A stretch of DNA of 64,000 nt, taken from the NCBI RefSeq assembly GCF_040675855.1, contig NZ_JBEGIK010000001.1, positions 1,488,001 to 1,552,000 of the forward strand, read 5' to 3'. The stretch comes from Microbacterium sp. LWH3-1.2. Lineage in GTDB: Bacteria > Actinomycetota > Actinomycetes > Actinomycetales > Microbacteriaceae. Shown in pieces: positions 62,891 through 64,000 of this stretch. Numbering within the stretch: the stretch's first letter is position 1; each line of letters begins with the position of its first letter. The notes below the pieces were generated by a model, which was not told the DNA's origin, made no database searches, and worked only from the letters and a program-made list of their open reading frames with translations. The translations under genes and the position numbers were made by a program.

Positions 62891-63843
62891 GCGAACGGAT
62901 GCTGCGCCTCGTGGTCGTCGGGGAAGCCCTGGTCGACATCGTGCACCGTGCGGACGGCAGCGTCGAGGAAGCGCCCGGCGGCAGCCCCGCGAACACCGCG
63001 CTGACGCTGGGGAGGCTGGGACGGCGCCCGACGCTGATCACCCGCCTGGCGGGCGACGACCGGGGCGGCCGTGTGCGGCGGTGGCTCGAGGAGTCCCAGG
63101 TCGAGGTGGTGGCCGTCGCGTCGCCGCGCACGTCGACGGCCGCCGCCCACCTGGATGCGAGCGGTGCTGCCACGTACGACTTCGATCTCGAGTGGGACCT
63201 CGGAGCGGACGCCGCCCGCCTCGGGGAACTCGCGGGCGCCGCCGACGTCGTGCACGTCGGCTCCGTGGCCGCCGTGCTCGAGCCCGGCGCGGGCCACGTC
63301 GCCGCCCTCGTGCGATCGGTGCGCGGGCGGGCGATCGTGACCTTCGACCCGAACATCCGGCCGTCGCTCGTCGACGACCCCGACCGCGTCCGGAAGCGCG
63401 TCGCCGCACTCGTCGAGCTCGCCGACGTCGTGAAGGCGAGTGACGAAGACCTCAGGTGGCTCCATCCGGGGCGGGATCTCGTAGAGGTCGCCCGTGACTG
63501 GGTGAGGCGCGGCCCGCGACTCGTGGTCGTCACCCTCGGAGCGGACGGGGCGATCGGTGTGACCGCCGACGGCGAGGTCGCCGTGCCGGCCGTCGTGAGC
63601 GAGGTCGTCGACACGGTCGGGGCCGGCGACACGTTCATGGGCGTGCTCATCGACAGCATCGCCGGCAGCGACGAGCTCCAGATGTGGCTGCGGACCGAGG
63701 GGCGCGGCATCCGTTCCTCCGACATCGAAACGCTCCTGCACCGATCGGCGCAGGCGGCGGCGATCACGGTGTCGCGTCCGGGCGCCGATCCGCCACGTCG
63801 CGCCGAGCTCGCCGCGCCGCCCTTGCCCGCCGCGACGGGGTAG
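62887..63843 (+). CDS. PfkB-family carbohydrate kinase, probable fructokinase
   Basis: 318 residues. Both PfkB signatures are visible: GGSPANTALTLGRLG near the start and DTVGAGDTFMGVL (catalytic Asp in the GAGD) near the end. Phosphorylates the imported sugar in the cytoplasm; fructose is inferred from neighbouring GH68 and GH32 genes. Start overlaps the permease stop (ATGA). Confidence 0.9.
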   Translation: MSERMLRLVVVGEALVDIVHRADGSVEEAPGGSPANTALTLGRLGRRPTLITRLAGDDRGGRVRRWLEESQVEVVAVASPRTSTAAAHLDASGAATYDFDLEWDLGADAARLGELAGAADVVHVGSVAAVLEPGAGHVAALVRSVRGRAIVTFDPNIRPSLVDDPDRVRKRVAALVELADVVKASDEDLRWLHPGRDLVEVARDWVRRGPRLVVVTLGADGAIGVTADGEVAVPAVVSEVVDTVGAGDTFMGVLIDSIAGSDELQMWLRTEGRGIRSSDIETLLHRSAQAAAITVSRPGADPPRRAELAAPPLPAATG

Positions 63844-63932
63844 CGCCGCATCTCCCATCGCACTCCCGCCCGCCCGTGGCGGAGGGCCCACCATCGCGCG
63901 ATCCACCGCGCACGACTCTCGAAGGAACTCTC

Positions 63933-64000
63933 GTGTTCGACCTCCCCGATTCCTGGGTATGGGACTACTGGTTCGCCGACGACGGCGAGCGCTATCACCT
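63933..64000 (+). CDS. N-terminus of a probable glycoside hydrolase (GH32/43/68-like), cut by window edge
   Basis: Only 22 complete codons: DLPDSWVWDYWFADDGERYHL. The WVWDYW stretch with a following ADDGERYHL resembles the first blade of a five-blade fructan-active hydrolase without signal peptide, so it may act on short fructans in the cytoplasm. GTG at 63933 has GAAGGA upstream. The rest is outside the window. Confidence 0.65.
   Translation, partial: MFDLPDSWVWDYWFADDGERYH

Overview
The window is high-GC actinobacterial DNA, most likely from Microbacteriaceae and probably Microbacterium or a close relative. The signs are GTG/TTG starts, apparently leaderless starts, DUF222-HNH genes, tandem universal stress proteins, the words GGATGCTGC/GCAGCATCC repeated on both strands, and a short REP-like palindrome typical of this group. 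I found no tRNA, rRNA, CRISPR array or transposase. The genus is inferred from composition and gene families; no database was searched.

Region A (1-16.3 kb) is a first surface-polysaccharide locus. Leftward it has a cut-off family 2 glycosyltransferase, a Wzy/O-antigen-ligase-like protein and a Wzz-like protein. Rightward it has two glycosyltransferases, a wax-ester-synthase-like acyltransferase, a hexapeptide acetyltransferase, a secreted subtilase and a PPOX-class oxidoreductase. A second leftward block has a Wzx flippase, two paralogous secreted beta-helix proteins, an OafA-type acyltransferase and a (PT)n cell-surface protein.

Region B (16.3-25.8 kb) holds a DUF222-HNH gene beside a 17-bp tandem repeat, then an unusual two-gene operon: a membrane protein with a C-terminal TIR/SLOG-like cytosolic region, and a membrane protein with a RyR domain, a repeat of about 370 residues and two C-terminal PGDYG-like units. 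A universal stress protein gene is divergent from it. The rest is about 1 kb of decayed DNA that includes a broken second copy of the 15.8-16.3 kb segment.

Region C (25.8-42.2 kb) is a complete Wzx/Wzy exopolysaccharide locus: flippase, pyruvyl transferase, O-acyltransferase, four GT4-like transferases, Wzy polymerase, priming glycosylphosphotransferase, a PT-linker membrane protein, a BY-kinase and its low-molecular-weight tyrosine phosphatase. Its core (about 25.9-36.2 kb) looks less GC-rich than its surroundings and is probably an exchangeable cassette. REP-like palindromes lie around it and even in frame inside two of its genes.

Region D (42.2-54 kb) has two CPBP membrane proteins flanking an LPATG-anchored protein, four intergenic hairpins, a second DUF222-HNH gene, galU with a perfect CRP/GlxR-type site, then rplM-rpsI-glmM, an Ala-rich repeat membrane protein and another universal stress protein.

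Region E (53.9-64 kb) is a fructan locus: LacI regulator, GH32 fructan hydrolase, GH68 levansucrase, a divergent second LacI with two palindromic operators sharing AAATCGATTT, a sugar ABC transporter (binding protein and two permeases, no ATPase seen), a PfkB kinase, and the start of a further probable glycoside hydrolase. Together these would make levan outside the cell, cut it, import the products and phosphorylate fructose.
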